DNA from: Fervidifonticultor_A octavus_A
GTDB lineage: Bacteria; Sysuimicrobiota; Sysuimicrobiia; Sysuimicrobiales; Humicultoraceae
DNA: 44,006 nt
Assembly (NCBI GenBank): GCA_031459655.1
Contig: JAVKID010000010.1
Location: forward strand, 1-44,006
Direction: 5' to 3'
This document shows, one piece after another, positions 33,437 through 41,270 of this stretch (position 1 is the stretch's first letter; the number at the start of each line of letters is the position of its first letter). Both the position numbers and the translations under genes were made by a program. The notes under the pieces were generated by a model that saw only the letters and a program-made list of their open reading frames with translations, had not been told where the DNA came from and made no database searches.

Positions 33437-34600
33437 TTGCCCAAAGAGGTCTTTGCCGAGGAGATCGAGGAGTTCCTCGAGCGGCTCGACGCCGTCGCCG
33501 CGGCCCGGGTCGTCGCCACCGACGCCGGCGAGATCGACCGGATCTACATCACCACCGAGTCCACCCGCGACGACCTCGCCATCCGCCGCGCCATCACGTC
33601 GGCGCTGATGAGCCAGTACAGCCTCCCAGTCGACGGCTGGCGGGTGCAGATCGCCCACCTGGAGCCGACCCCCCGGCCCGAGCCGGTGCCGGAGTGCCAC
33701 CTGGTCCGGCTGGAAGAGACGATCACCGAGACGATGACCCGGGTGGTCGTGGAGCTGCGCTACGAGCGAGAGGGAGTGCAGAAGACGGTCTCCGGGTCGG
33801 CGCAGGCTCCGGCGGGTCAGGCGCACCGGCTGCGCACGGTGGCGCTGGCCACGGTGGATGCCCTGCGCCCGCTGGCGGATCGGGCGGGGGGGCGACCGCA
33901 GTTGGAGGGGCTGACCGTGATGCCGTTTGCGGGCGCCACGGTGGTGCTGGCGGCGGTCTCCCTGGTCGGTGCGCGCGGGACCCTCATGCGGGTCGGGGCC
34001 GAGACGGTCTCCGCCAGCGAGGGGGAAGCCGTCGTCGGGGCCGTGCTCGATGCGATGCGGAAGCCGATCCGGCCGGCGGCCCAGCCGGATGGGATCCGGA
34101 CCGACCGGCGGCGTCAGTTCGAGGGGCTGCGCCGGCACTACGAGCGGCTGATCCGGATGGAAGCCCCGGTACCGCCCCCGGCCCCGCTGGAGTCGGCTCC
34201 GCCCACGCCGGAGGCGGGCGGCACCGGAGAGGTGCGGGCCGCGGGGGAGGCCCCGCAGCCTGCGGATGTGCTCCAGGCCATGACCGAGATTCGTCCCGAA
34301 CCTGAGGGAGGTGCGCCAACCGCGATGCGCGAGGACATCCGAAGCGAGGGCGCCGCCGGGGTCAAGTCGGGCCCGCGCTATTCCATGGAAGACGCCTTCT
34401 ACCGCCGGCTGGTCTCAGCCGGCGTGCCCGTCCACATCCGGTGTCGGGACGGCTATGAGATTCCCACGGCGATCGTGCGGGACTTCGGCACTTACAGCCT
34501 GATGGTGGAAGTCAACGGGGTTGTTGAACTCGTGTTCAAGCACGGGATCATCGCCATCCGGCCCTACGGTCCGCTGCCGCCCGAGACGCCTCCGTCGTAG
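33437..34600 (+). CDS. Multidomain protein with C-terminal Hfq/LSm-like domain
   Basis: A 387-residue protein from TTG 33437, seven bases after GGAG. Residues 1-75 form a small alpha/beta domain (VVATDAGEIDRIYIT, IRRAITSALMSQYSL). Residues about 85-210 form a second alpha/beta region with two similar strand-helix units (ALATVDALRPLADR and GAVLDAMRKPI). A Pro/Glu-rich linker (about 243-300) leads to residues 317-376, which read like Hfq: EDAFYRRLVSAGVPVHIRCR in place of the Sm1 start, DGYEIPTAIVRDFGTYSLMV, and ELVFKHGIIAIRP matching Hfq's VYKHAIST. The upstream domains resemble an uncharacterised family I have seen near carboxylase genes, not a known enzyme. The stop lies five bases before the carboxyltransferase GTG, so the two are translationally coupled. 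RNA binding is inference. Confidence 0.75.
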   Translation: MPKEVFAEEIEEFLERLDAVAAARVVATDAGEIDRIYITTESTRDDLAIRRAITSALMSQYSLPVDGWRVQIAHLEPTPRPEPVPECHLVRLEETITETMTRVVVELRYEREGVQKTVSGSAQAPAGQAHRLRTVALATVDALRPLADRAGGRPQLEGLTVMPFAGATVVLAAVSLVGARGTLMRVGAETVSASEGEAVVGAVLDAMRKPIRPAAQPDGIRTDRRRQFEGLRRHYERLIRMEAPVPPPAPLESAPPTPEAGGTGEVRAAGEAPQPADVLQAMTEIRPEPEGGAPTAMREDIRSEGAAGVKSGPRYSMEDAFYRRLVSAGVPVHIRCRDGYEIPTAIVRDFGTYSLMVEVNGVVELVFKHGIIAIRPYGPLPPETPPS

Positions 34601-34605
34601 CCCGC

Positions 34606-36153
34606 GTGGCGCCCGACCGGCTGGAGGAACTGCGCCGCCGCCGCGAGCGCGTGCTGGCCATGGGCGGCGAGGATCGCGTCCGCCGCCAGCACGCGGCCTG
34701 GAAACTCACGGCACGCGAGCGATTGGACCTGCTGCTGGACCCCGGGTCCTTCGTCGAACTCGACCCGTTCGTCACCCCGCGCGGCCACGAGTTCGGCCTG
34801 GACAAGGTGGAAGGCCCCGCCGACGGCGTGGTGACCGGATGGGGCACGATCGACGGCCGACCGGTCCACGTCTTCTCGCAGGACTTCACGGTGCTGGGCG
34901 GCTCGCTGGGCGAGGGGCACGCCGCGAAGATCTGCAAGGTCATGGACCTGGCCCTGCGCACCGGCACACCGGTGGTCGGGCTCAACGACTCGGGAGGCGC
35001 GCGGATCCAGGAGGGGGTCGCCAGCCTCGGCGGGTACGCCGACATCTTCCTGCGCAACACCCTGGCCAGCGGCGTCGTCCCGCAGATCTCGGCCATCATG
35101 GGGCCGTGCGCCGGCGGCGCGGTCTACTCGCCGGCGATCACCGACTTCACCATCATGGTCCGCGGCACCGCGTACATGTTCGTGACCGGGCCGCAGGTCG
35201 TCCGGGCCGTGACGCGCGAGGAGGTTTCCTTCGAGGACCTCGGGGGCGCCGACGTCCACGCCACGAAGAGCGGGATCGCCCACTTCACCGCCGCCGACGA
35301 CGAGGAGTGCCTCCTGCTCGTCCGACGCCTGCTGGGCTTCCTGCCGTCCAACAACCTGGAGGACCCGCCGCGGCGGACGCCGACCGACGACCCCGCCCGG
35401 GCCGACCCTGCGCTGGACGGCCTGGTCCCCGACGACCCGACGAAGCCCTACGACATGCATGAGGTCATCCGGCGCATCGTCGACGACGGCGACTTCCTCG
35501 AGGTCCACGCGGCCTTCGCCCGCAACCTGGTCGTCGGCTTTGCCCGCCTGCACGGCCGGCCCGTCGGCGTCGTCGCCCAGCAGCCGCAGGTCCTCGCCGG
35601 CGCCCTGGACATCGACGCGTCGACCAAGGGCGCGCGCTTCGTGCGCTTCTGCGATGCGTTCAACATCCCCCTGGTGACCTTCGTGGACGTCCCGGGGTTC
35701 CTGCCCGGAGTCGCGCAGGAACACGGCGGCATCATCCGCCACGGGGCCAAGTTGCTGTACGCGTACTGCGAGGCCACCGTGCCGAAGCTGACGGTGATCA
35801 CGCGCAAGGCCTACGGGGGAGCCTACGACGTCATGTCCAGCAAGCACATCCGCGGCGACCTGAACCTGGCCTGGCCGACGGCGGAGATCGCCGTCATGGG
35901 CCCGGAGGGCGCCATCGACATCATCTTCCGCAGGGAACTCGCCGATGCCGCCGATCCCGAGGCGCGACGCCGCGAGCTGGTGGCCGAGTACCGCTCGCAG
36001 TTTGCCAACCCCTACGTGGCGGCCTCGCGCGGCTTCGTGGACGACGTCATCGCCCCGCACGAGACGCGGCAGCGGCTGATCGCGGCCCTGGAAGTCCTTC
36101 ACCGCAAGCGCGAGGCTACCCCCCGCCGCAAACACGGCAACATCCCCCTGTAG
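34606..36153 (+). CDS. pccB: Propionyl-CoA carboxylase, carboxyltransferase (beta) subunit
   Basis: Transfers carboxyl from biotin to propionyl-CoA giving (S)-methylmalonyl-CoA. 515 residues in two crotonase-like halves: LLLDPGSFVELDPFVTPRGH, GLNDSGGARIQEGVASLGGY with IMGPCAGGAVYSPA in the N half, and TFVDVPGFLPGVAQEHGGII, AYGGAYDVMSSKHIRGD and WPTAEIAVMGPEGAIDIIF in the C half. It ends RKHGNIPL, the usual PccB terminus. GTG 34606 has no ribosome site of its own and probably relies on coupling to the Hfq-like gene. The biotin carboxylase and carrier genes lie downstream after a GNAT gene. Confidence 0.94.
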   Translation: MAPDRLEELRRRRERVLAMGGEDRVRRQHAAWKLTARERLDLLLDPGSFVELDPFVTPRGHEFGLDKVEGPADGVVTGWGTIDGRPVHVFSQDFTVLGGSLGEGHAAKICKVMDLALRTGTPVVGLNDSGGARIQEGVASLGGYADIFLRNTLASGVVPQISAIMGPCAGGAVYSPAITDFTIMVRGTAYMFVTGPQVVRAVTREEVSFEDLGGADVHATKSGIAHFTAADDEECLLLVRRLLGFLPSNNLEDPPRRTPTDDPARADPALDGLVPDDPTKPYDMHEVIRRIVDDGDFLEVHAAFARNLVVGFARLHGRPVGVVAQQPQVLAGALDIDASTKGARFVRFCDAFNIPLVTFVDVPGFLPGVAQEHGGIIRHGAKLLYAYCEATVPKLTVITRKAYGGAYDVMSSKHIRGDLNLAWPTAEIAVMGPEGAIDIIFRRELADAADPEARRRELVAEYRSQFANPYVAASRGFVDDVIAPHETRQRLIAALEVLHRKREATPRRKHGNIPL

Positions 36154-36260
36154 GCTCTGCCCTTCGCTCTTGGGGGCGGTCGAGGCGGTGGAAGGGCCAG
36201 GAATCGGCGCACTGCAGGTGGAATTGTGATTGGGAGATCCCTGATCGTGACTGATGTCAG

Positions 36261-36740
36261 ATGCATCTGCAACCCGTCACCCCAGGCGATCCCCGCTTCC
36301 GTGACTGGCTGCGCCGATACCGGGAAGAGATCACCGGGGAGTCGCCGTCCGAGGCGTGGCTCGACAAGTACCTGGAGTCCCTCTTCGCCGAGCAGGGCAC
36401 CCACCGGTTCATCTGGTGGGCCGTCGAGAACGGCCGCAGGGTCGGGTTCGCCGTCGCGGTCCTGACCAGACACTGGGCGAACAAGGCGCGCATGCAGGGC
36501 GTGATCGGCGAGTTCTTTGTGTATCCCGAGTACCGCCGCGAGGGCCGCGGCCGGCGCATGGCTCAGGCGGTGATCCAGTTCCTCAAGGATCACGGCGCTG
36601 AAGAGATCCAGTCCGGCGTGATCGCCGGCAACGTGCGCGGCCTGCGCTTCTGGGAGGCGGTCGGCTTCCAGATTGCCCGGTACGCTCTGGTCTACCGCCC
36701 CGACCGACCCCGCGAGTCCGAGGAACACGAGGACGAGTAG
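36261..36740 (+). CDS. GNAT-family N-acetyltransferase
   Basis: A 159-residue acyl-CoA-dependent acetyltransferase. The fold is clear: FIWWAVENGRRVGFAVAVLT, GEFFVYPEYRREGRGRRMAQ (acetyl-CoA-binding R-x-x-G-x-G/R loop, with A-helix AVIQFLKDHG), then GVIAGNVRGLRFWEAVGFQI, the terminal motif. The substrate cannot be told. It is inserted between the carboxyltransferase and biotin carboxylase genes; control of these CoA enzymes by lysine acylation, or simple chance, are both possible. Its stop is eight bases before the biotin carboxylase ATG. Confidence 0.85.
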   Translation: MHLQPVTPGDPRFRDWLRRYREEITGESPSEAWLDKYLESLFAEQGTHRFIWWAVENGRRVGFAVAVLTRHWANKARMQGVIGEFFVYPEYRREGRGRRMAQAVIQFLKDHGAEEIQSGVIAGNVRGLRFWEAVGFQIARYALVYRPDRPRESEEHEDE

Positions 36741-36748
36741 CCCTCGCA

Positions 36749-38227
36749 ATGCCGCCGCTGCGCCGGCTGCTCATCGCCAACCGCGGGGAGATCGCCGTCC
36801 GCATCGTGCGCGCCTGCCGCGACCTCGGCGTCTCGCCGGTGGCGGTGTACGCCCCGATTGACGCCGACAGCCCCCACGTCCGGCTGGCCGACGACGCCTT
36901 CGCCCTTCCCGGCGACGCCCCGCACGACGGCTACCTGAACGCGCCCCTGCTGGTGGACCTGGCCAGGCGCGCGGGCGCCTCGGCCATCCATCCGGGATAC
37001 GGATTCCTGGCTGAGAACCCTGCCTTCGCGGCGGCGTGCGAGGCCGCAGGGATCGCGTTCGTCGGCCCGCCCGCCGAGGTCCTGGCGCGGTGTGGGGACA
37101 AGGCCGCCGCGCGCGCCGCGGCGGCTGAGGCCGGCGTGCCGGTCCTGCCCGGCACGGACCCCGTTGGGGACGACGAGGCGGCCCGGGCCGCCCGGGCCGT
37201 CGGGTTCCCGCTGCTGATCAAGGCGGTGGGAGGCGGCGGGGGCAAGGGGATCCACCTGGTCCGTGCCCCGGCGGAGTTGCCCGCCCACCTCCGGCTGGCC
37301 CGCGGGGAGGCGCAGACGGCGTTCGGCGACCCCCGCGTCTACCTCGAGCGCTGGCTGGAGCGATCCCGGCACGTCGAAGTCCAGATCCTGGCCGATCAGC
37401 AGGGGCGCGCCGTCCACCTGGGAGAGCGCGCCTGCTCGGTCCAGCGCCGCCACCAGAAGCTGATCGAGGAGGCTCCGGCTCCTGGCCTCGACCCAGGGGT
37501 GCGCGATGCCTTGACCGACGCGGCGGTCCGCGTGGCCACGGCGCTGGGCTACCGCAACGCGGGGACGATCGAGTTCCTGGTCGAGGGGGACGCCTTCTAC
37601 TTCCTCGAGGTGAACGCGCGGATCCAGGTCGAGCATCCAGTCACCGAGGCCACCACCGGAGTGGACCTGGTCGCCTCGCAGCTCCTGATCGCCGCCGGCG
37701 AGCCGCTGCCATTCCGCCAGGAGGATGTGCGCGCCAGCGGGTGGGCCATCGAGTGCCGCATCAGCGCCGAGGATCCCCACGGGGGCTTCCTCCCGTCGCT
37801 GGGCCGCATCGACGGCGTCGTCGAACCTGCGGGTCCCGGGATTCGCGTGGACAGCGGCCTGTGGGTGGGCCAGACGGTGTCCCGGCACTTCGATCCCCTG
37901 CTGGCCAAGGTGATCGCCAGCGGGCCGACGCGCGAGGCGGCCATCGCGCGCGCGCGCCGGGCCCTGGCCGAGTTCGCCGTCTCGGGCGTGGACACCACGA
38001 TCCCGTTCCACCTGTGGGCCCTGGAGCAGCCCGCCTTCGTGCAGGGCGCCTACGACGTGCACTTCGCGGAGCAGTGGGGAGGGGGGCCGACCTTGCCGGA
38101 GGCCGAGCGGCTGGCCGTCCTGGCCGCGGCGGCGTGGTTCCACCGCAAGCGGCAGCGGCCCGCGTTGCCCACCGATGGCGCCTCGCCGGCGTGGATCGCC
38201 GCGGCCCGGCAGGAGGTCCTCCGATGA
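36749..38227 (+). CDS. accC: Biotin carboxylase subunit (acyl-CoA carboxylase alpha)
   Basis: ATP-grasp enzyme carboxylating biotin with bicarbonate and ATP. 492 residues: RRLLIANRGEIAVRIVRACR, SAIHPGYGFLAENPAFA, the glycine-rich ATP loop KAVGGGGGKGIHLVR, SRHVEVQILADQQG, GERACSVQRRHQKLIEEAPA, FLEVNARIQVEHPVTE with the catalytic Arg (Ala-Arg-Ile in place of the usual Thr-Arg-Leu), and the C-terminal domain with ECRISAEDP. ATG 36749. No carrier domain is fused; the separate carrier follows, overlapping by four bases (ATGA). Together with pccB and the carrier it makes an acyl-CoA carboxylase, most likely for propionyl-CoA given the mutase next door. Confidence 0.93.
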   Translation: MPPLRRLLIANRGEIAVRIVRACRDLGVSPVAVYAPIDADSPHVRLADDAFALPGDAPHDGYLNAPLLVDLARRAGASAIHPGYGFLAENPAFAAACEAAGIAFVGPPAEVLARCGDKAAARAAAAEAGVPVLPGTDPVGDDEAARAARAVGFPLLIKAVGGGGGKGIHLVRAPAELPAHLRLARGEAQTAFGDPRVYLERWLERSRHVEVQILADQQGRAVHLGERACSVQRRHQKLIEEAPAPGLDPGVRDALTDAAVRVATALGYRNAGTIEFLVEGDAFYFLEVNARIQVEHPVTEATTGVDLVASQLLIAAGEPLPFRQEDVRASGWAIECRISAEDPHGGFLPSLGRIDGVVEPAGPGIRVDSGLWVGQTVSRHFDPLLAKVIASGPTREAAIARARRALAEFAVSGVDTTIPFHLWALEQPAFVQGAYDVHFAEQWGGGPTLPEAERLAVLAAAAWFHRKRQRPALPTDGASPAWIAAARQEVLR

Positions 38228-38802
38228 CTGCCCGGGGAGCGGGCGACCCCGCCGTCACCTTCGAGGTCACCGCGGGCGGCCGCCGGCATGGGGTAGAGGT
38301 CGTGCCGTCGAACAGCGCCCTGACGGTCACCGTAGGAGGACAGCCGACGGCGGTGCGGCTCGATCCTGCCGCGGGGTCAGAGTGCTGGCGGCTGTGGGTG
38401 GAGGGCCTGGCGGTGCCGGTGCGCGTGCGCGAGGTGGCCGGCGGGCTGCTGGTGACCGTCGGTGCCGCCCGCGTCCCCGTCAGCGTGCGGCGGGCGCTGC
38501 CGATTCCAATCCGCCGGGCAACGGCAGCGACGAGCGCCGATTGCCTCGAGGTGCGGGCGCCGATGCCGGGGCTCATCGTGAGCCTCCCGGTCGGAGCCGG
38601 GGAACCGGTCGCCGAGGGAGGCACGGTCGCGGTGGTCGAGGCCATGAAGATGCAGATGGACGTGCCCTCGCCGGTCTCCGGTCGCATCGAGGAGATCCGC
38701 GTCCGACCGGGCCAGGAGGTCGCCGGCGGCCAGGTGCTCGCCGTGATCCGGCCGGTGCGTGCCGGAGAGGACGACACATCGGTGGGAGGGTCGGGGGCGT
38801 GA
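38224..38802 (+). CDS. Biotin carboxyl carrier protein
   Basis: A 192-residue carrier. The N-terminal 110 residues are strand-rich (TFEVTAGGRRHGVEVVPSN, LTVTVGGQPTAVRL), like the region before the carrier domain in propionyl-CoA carboxylase alpha chains. The C-terminal biotinyl domain starts LEVRAPMPGLIVSLPVGAGE, with the biotin lysine in VVEAMKMQMDVPSPVSG. ATG 38224 overlaps the biotin carboxylase stop and its own stop overlaps the mutase GTG (GTGA), so three cistrons are translationally coupled. Essentially the alpha chain of a two-subunit carboxylase split in two. Confidence 0.92.
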   Translation: MTARGAGDPAVTFEVTAGGRRHGVEVVPSNSALTVTVGGQPTAVRLDPAAGSECWRLWVEGLAVPVRVREVAGGLLVTVGAARVPVSVRRALPIPIRRATAATSADCLEVRAPMPGLIVSLPVGAGEPVAEGGTVAVVEAMKMQMDVPSPVSGRIEEIRVRPGQEVAGGQVLAVIRPVRAGEDDTSVGGSGA

Positions 38803-40394
38803 GGGAGAAGCGGCCGCCCGAGGTGGTCACGGCAGACGGCATTCCGGTGGAGGTGGTCTACGGGCCGCAGCACGTGCGGCCAGACTACCTGCGCGATCTG
38901 GGCGCCCCCGGAGAGTTCCCCTACACCCGCGGCATCTACCCCACGATGTACCGCGGCCGCCTGTGGACCATGCGGCAGTACGCTGGCTATGGGGGCGCCG
39001 AGGAGTCCAACCGGCGGTACCGCTACCTCCTGGAGCAGGGTCAGACCGGGCTCTCGATCGCCTTCGACCTGCCGACCCAGATGGGGTACGATTCCGACCA
39101 TCCGGAGGCGCTGGCCGAGGTCGGGAAGGTCGGCGTGGCGATCGACACGCTGGCCGACATGGAGATTCTCTTCGACGGCATCCCCCTCGACCGCGTCTCG
39201 ACCTCGATGACGATCAACGCCACGGCGGCGGTCCTGCTGGCCATGTACGTCGCCGTGGCGGAGAAGCAGGGCGTGCCGCCCGACCGTCTCGACGGCACGA
39301 CGCAGAACGACATCCTCAAGGAGTACATCGCCCGCCGCACCTACATCTATCCGCCGGGGCCGTCGCTGCGCCTGGTCACCGACACCTTCGCCTTCTGCGC
39401 GCGGCACCTGCCCCGGTGGAACCCGATCAGCATCAGCGGCTACCACATGCGGGAAGCCGGCGCGACTGCGGTTCAGGAGGTGGCCTTCACCATCGCCAAC
39501 GGCCTCACCTACCTTCAGGCGGCGATCGACGCCGGCCTCGAGGTGGACCAGATCGCGCCGCGGCTCTCGTTCTTCTTCGCGGCGCAGATGCACCTGCTGG
39601 AGGAGGTCGCCAAGTTCCGGGCGGCGCGCCGGCTGTGGGCGCGGCTGGTCCGCGACCGCTTCCGGCCCAGGGACCCGCGCTCGATGATGCTCCGGTTCCA
39701 CACCCAGACGGCCGGCGCCGCGCTCACCGCCCAGCAGCCGGACAACAACGTGGTCCGGGTGACGATCCAGGCCCTGGCCGCGGTGCTGGGCGGCACGCAG
39801 TCCCTGCACACCAATGCGCGGGACGAGGCCCTGGCACTGCCCAGCGAGGCCTCGGCGCTGCTGGCGCTGCGGACCCAGCAGATCATCGCCTATGAGAGCG
39901 ATGCGGCCGCCACCGCCGATCCGCTGGGCGGCGCATACTTCATCGAACACCTGACCGACGAGATCGAGCAGCGGGCGGCGGGGCTGATCTCGCAGATCGA
40001 GGCCACCGGCGGGGTGCTGCGGGCCATCGAGAACGGCTGGATCGAGCGGGAGATCGCCGAGAGCGCCTACCGGGAGGCGCAGGCGGTCGAGCGGGGCGAG
40101 CAGATCGTCGTCGGCGTCAACCGGTTCGAGAGCAGCGCGCCCGCGCGCATCGACCTCCAGCGCATCGACCTCGAGGTCGTCGACCGCCAGCTCCAGCGTC
40201 TCGGGCGCGTGCGGGCCGGGCGCGACGGGGCCGCGGTGGCGCGGGCGCTGGAGCGCCTGGGCGACGCGGCGCGCGGCCCCGACAACCTCCTCCCCCCGAT
40301 CCTGGAGGCGGTGCGCGCGTACGCCACCATCGGGGAGATCTGCGACGTGCTGCGGCGGACCTTCAGCCGCTACCGGCCGCCCATCGTGGTCTAA
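38799..40394 (+). CDS. mcmA1: Methylmalonyl-CoA mutase, catalytic (N-terminal) subunit
   Basis: Adenosylcobalamin-dependent TIM-barrel subunit interconverting (R)-methylmalonyl-CoA and succinyl-CoA. 531 residues without a B12-binding domain. Signature: RQYAGYGGAEESNRRYRYLL, GLSIAFDLPTQMGYDSDHPE, STSMTINATAAVLLAMYVAV, GTTQNDILKEYIARRTYIYP, PISISGYHMREAGATAVQEV, RFHTQTAGAALTAQQPDNNV and QSLHTNARDEALALPSE. Tyr in RQYAG and Arg in PSLRLVTD are the residues linked in this family to methylmalonyl rather than isobutyryl substrates. GTG 38799 overlaps the carrier stop. The partner subunit (about 130 residues with DxHxxG) is not in the window. Confidence 0.93.
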   Translation: MREKRPPEVVTADGIPVEVVYGPQHVRPDYLRDLGAPGEFPYTRGIYPTMYRGRLWTMRQYAGYGGAEESNRRYRYLLEQGQTGLSIAFDLPTQMGYDSDHPEALAEVGKVGVAIDTLADMEILFDGIPLDRVSTSMTINATAAVLLAMYVAVAEKQGVPPDRLDGTTQNDILKEYIARRTYIYPPGPSLRLVTDTFAFCARHLPRWNPISISGYHMREAGATAVQEVAFTIANGLTYLQAAIDAGLEVDQIAPRLSFFFAAQMHLLEEVAKFRAARRLWARLVRDRFRPRDPRSMMLRFHTQTAGAALTAQQPDNNVVRVTIQALAAVLGGTQSLHTNARDEALALPSEASALLALRTQQIIAYESDAAATADPLGGAYFIEHLTDEIEQRAAGLISQIEATGGVLRAIENGWIEREIAESAYREAQAVERGEQIVVGVNRFESSAPARIDLQRIDLEVVDRQLQRLGRVRAGRDGAAVARALERLGDAARGPDNLLPPILEAVRAYATIGEICDVLRRTFSRYRPPIVV

Positions 40395-40411
40395 GATCCC
40401 CGGGGGGAGCC

Positions 40412-41209
40412 GTGCCGTTTCGGTCCGGCGTCGAGCACGAGGTCACGCTGGTCATCGCCTCGGATGTCCCCGAGGCGGTGGCGGAGCGCCTCGCCGATCT
40501 GACGGATCTCGCAGGCTACCGGCTTCTGGCGCCGCAGACGCACGCGATCCAGGACGTTCACTTCGACACGGCCGACCGCGCCCTGGAGGCCCGGGACCTG
40601 GCGCTGCGCCTGAGGGTGATCGACGGCCAGCGGTGGATCTCCGTCAAGGGCCCCCCGCGCCCGCTGCCCGGCGGCGGAGTGGCGCGGCCGGAGTTCGAAC
40701 GGCCCTGGTCCCCCGATGCCTTTGTGGCGGTGCTCGGGGCATTGGCCGGCGCCGGCGTCACGCTTCCGGCGGGCGCGCCTCAGGCGGCGGGTCTCGACGC
40801 CCGCGAGGGCATGCTGGCCGCGGGCCTGGAGGTGATCCAGGACCGCGAGACGCGCAGGGTGGCCCGGACCGTCGTGGCAGGGAAGGGGGAACCGCCTCTG
40901 GCTCAGGTGGCCGTGGACGCCGTGGTCTTCCACCTGCGGGGCGTCGATGTCCGCCACCACGAGGTGGAGATCGAGGTTGCCTCCGAAGCCGGACGGGAGG
41001 TCCTCCCCCCTCTGGCGGGGGCCCTCCTCCGGCAGTTCGGGCCGGCGCTGCGCGTGGGCCTCCAGAGCAAACTCGCGATCGGCAGGGCCCTCGACTGCCT
41101 CCTGCGGCAGGGAGTCCTGTGGGACGTCCTGGATGGGCGTGGGCATCTGACGCCCGGCGGCTACGACCGCCTCGTGGCCTGCGGACCGGTCCCCCACCAC
41201 TGCGGTTGA
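40412..41209 (+). CDS. CYTH domain protein (triphosphate tunnel metalloenzyme)
   Basis: A 265-residue CYTH-superfamily protein; members hydrolyse inorganic or thiamine triphosphate or act as class IV adenylate cyclases inside an eight-strand beta tunnel. Visible: an N-terminal HEVTLVIAS in place of the usual E-x-E-x-K strand, IQDVHFDTADRALEARDLAL followed by RLR, WISVKGP, and later HEVEIEVASEAGREVL. A C-terminal part (GPALRVGLQSKLAIGRALDCL) resembles the end of bacterial CYTH proteins without a CHAD domain. The first ExExK is degenerate (one Glu), so activity is uncertain. GTG 40412 follows CGGGGGGAG by a few bases. It sits between the mutase and its chaperone; no obvious reason. Confidence 0.78.
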   Translation: MPFRSGVEHEVTLVIASDVPEAVAERLADLTDLAGYRLLAPQTHAIQDVHFDTADRALEARDLALRLRVIDGQRWISVKGPPRPLPGGGVARPEFERPWSPDAFVAVLGALAGAGVTLPAGAPQAAGLDAREGMLAAGLEVIQDRETRRVARTVVAGKGEPPLAQVAVDAVVFHLRGVDVRHHEVEIEVASEAGREVLPPLAGALLRQFGPALRVGLQSKLAIGRALDCLLRQGVLWDVLDGRGHLTPGGYDRLVACGPVPHHCG

Positions 41210-41240
41210 GGCACTGTTAGCCTTCCGGGCAGGTGGAGGC

Positions 41241-41268
41241 GGTGACGCCGACCTGCTATCCTGTCACC
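41241..41268 (+). promoter_or_regulatory. Candidate -10 box inside an inverted repeat, upstream of meaB-mce
   Basis: TATCCT (41257-41262) lies eight bases before ATG 41271, the spacing expected for a leaderless or near-leaderless transcript. It is flanked by GGTGAC (41241-41246) and GTCACC (41263-41268), a 6-bp inverted repeat that could be an operator or a hairpin. No -35 box is convincing. Confidence 0.35.
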
Positions 41269-41270
41269 AG

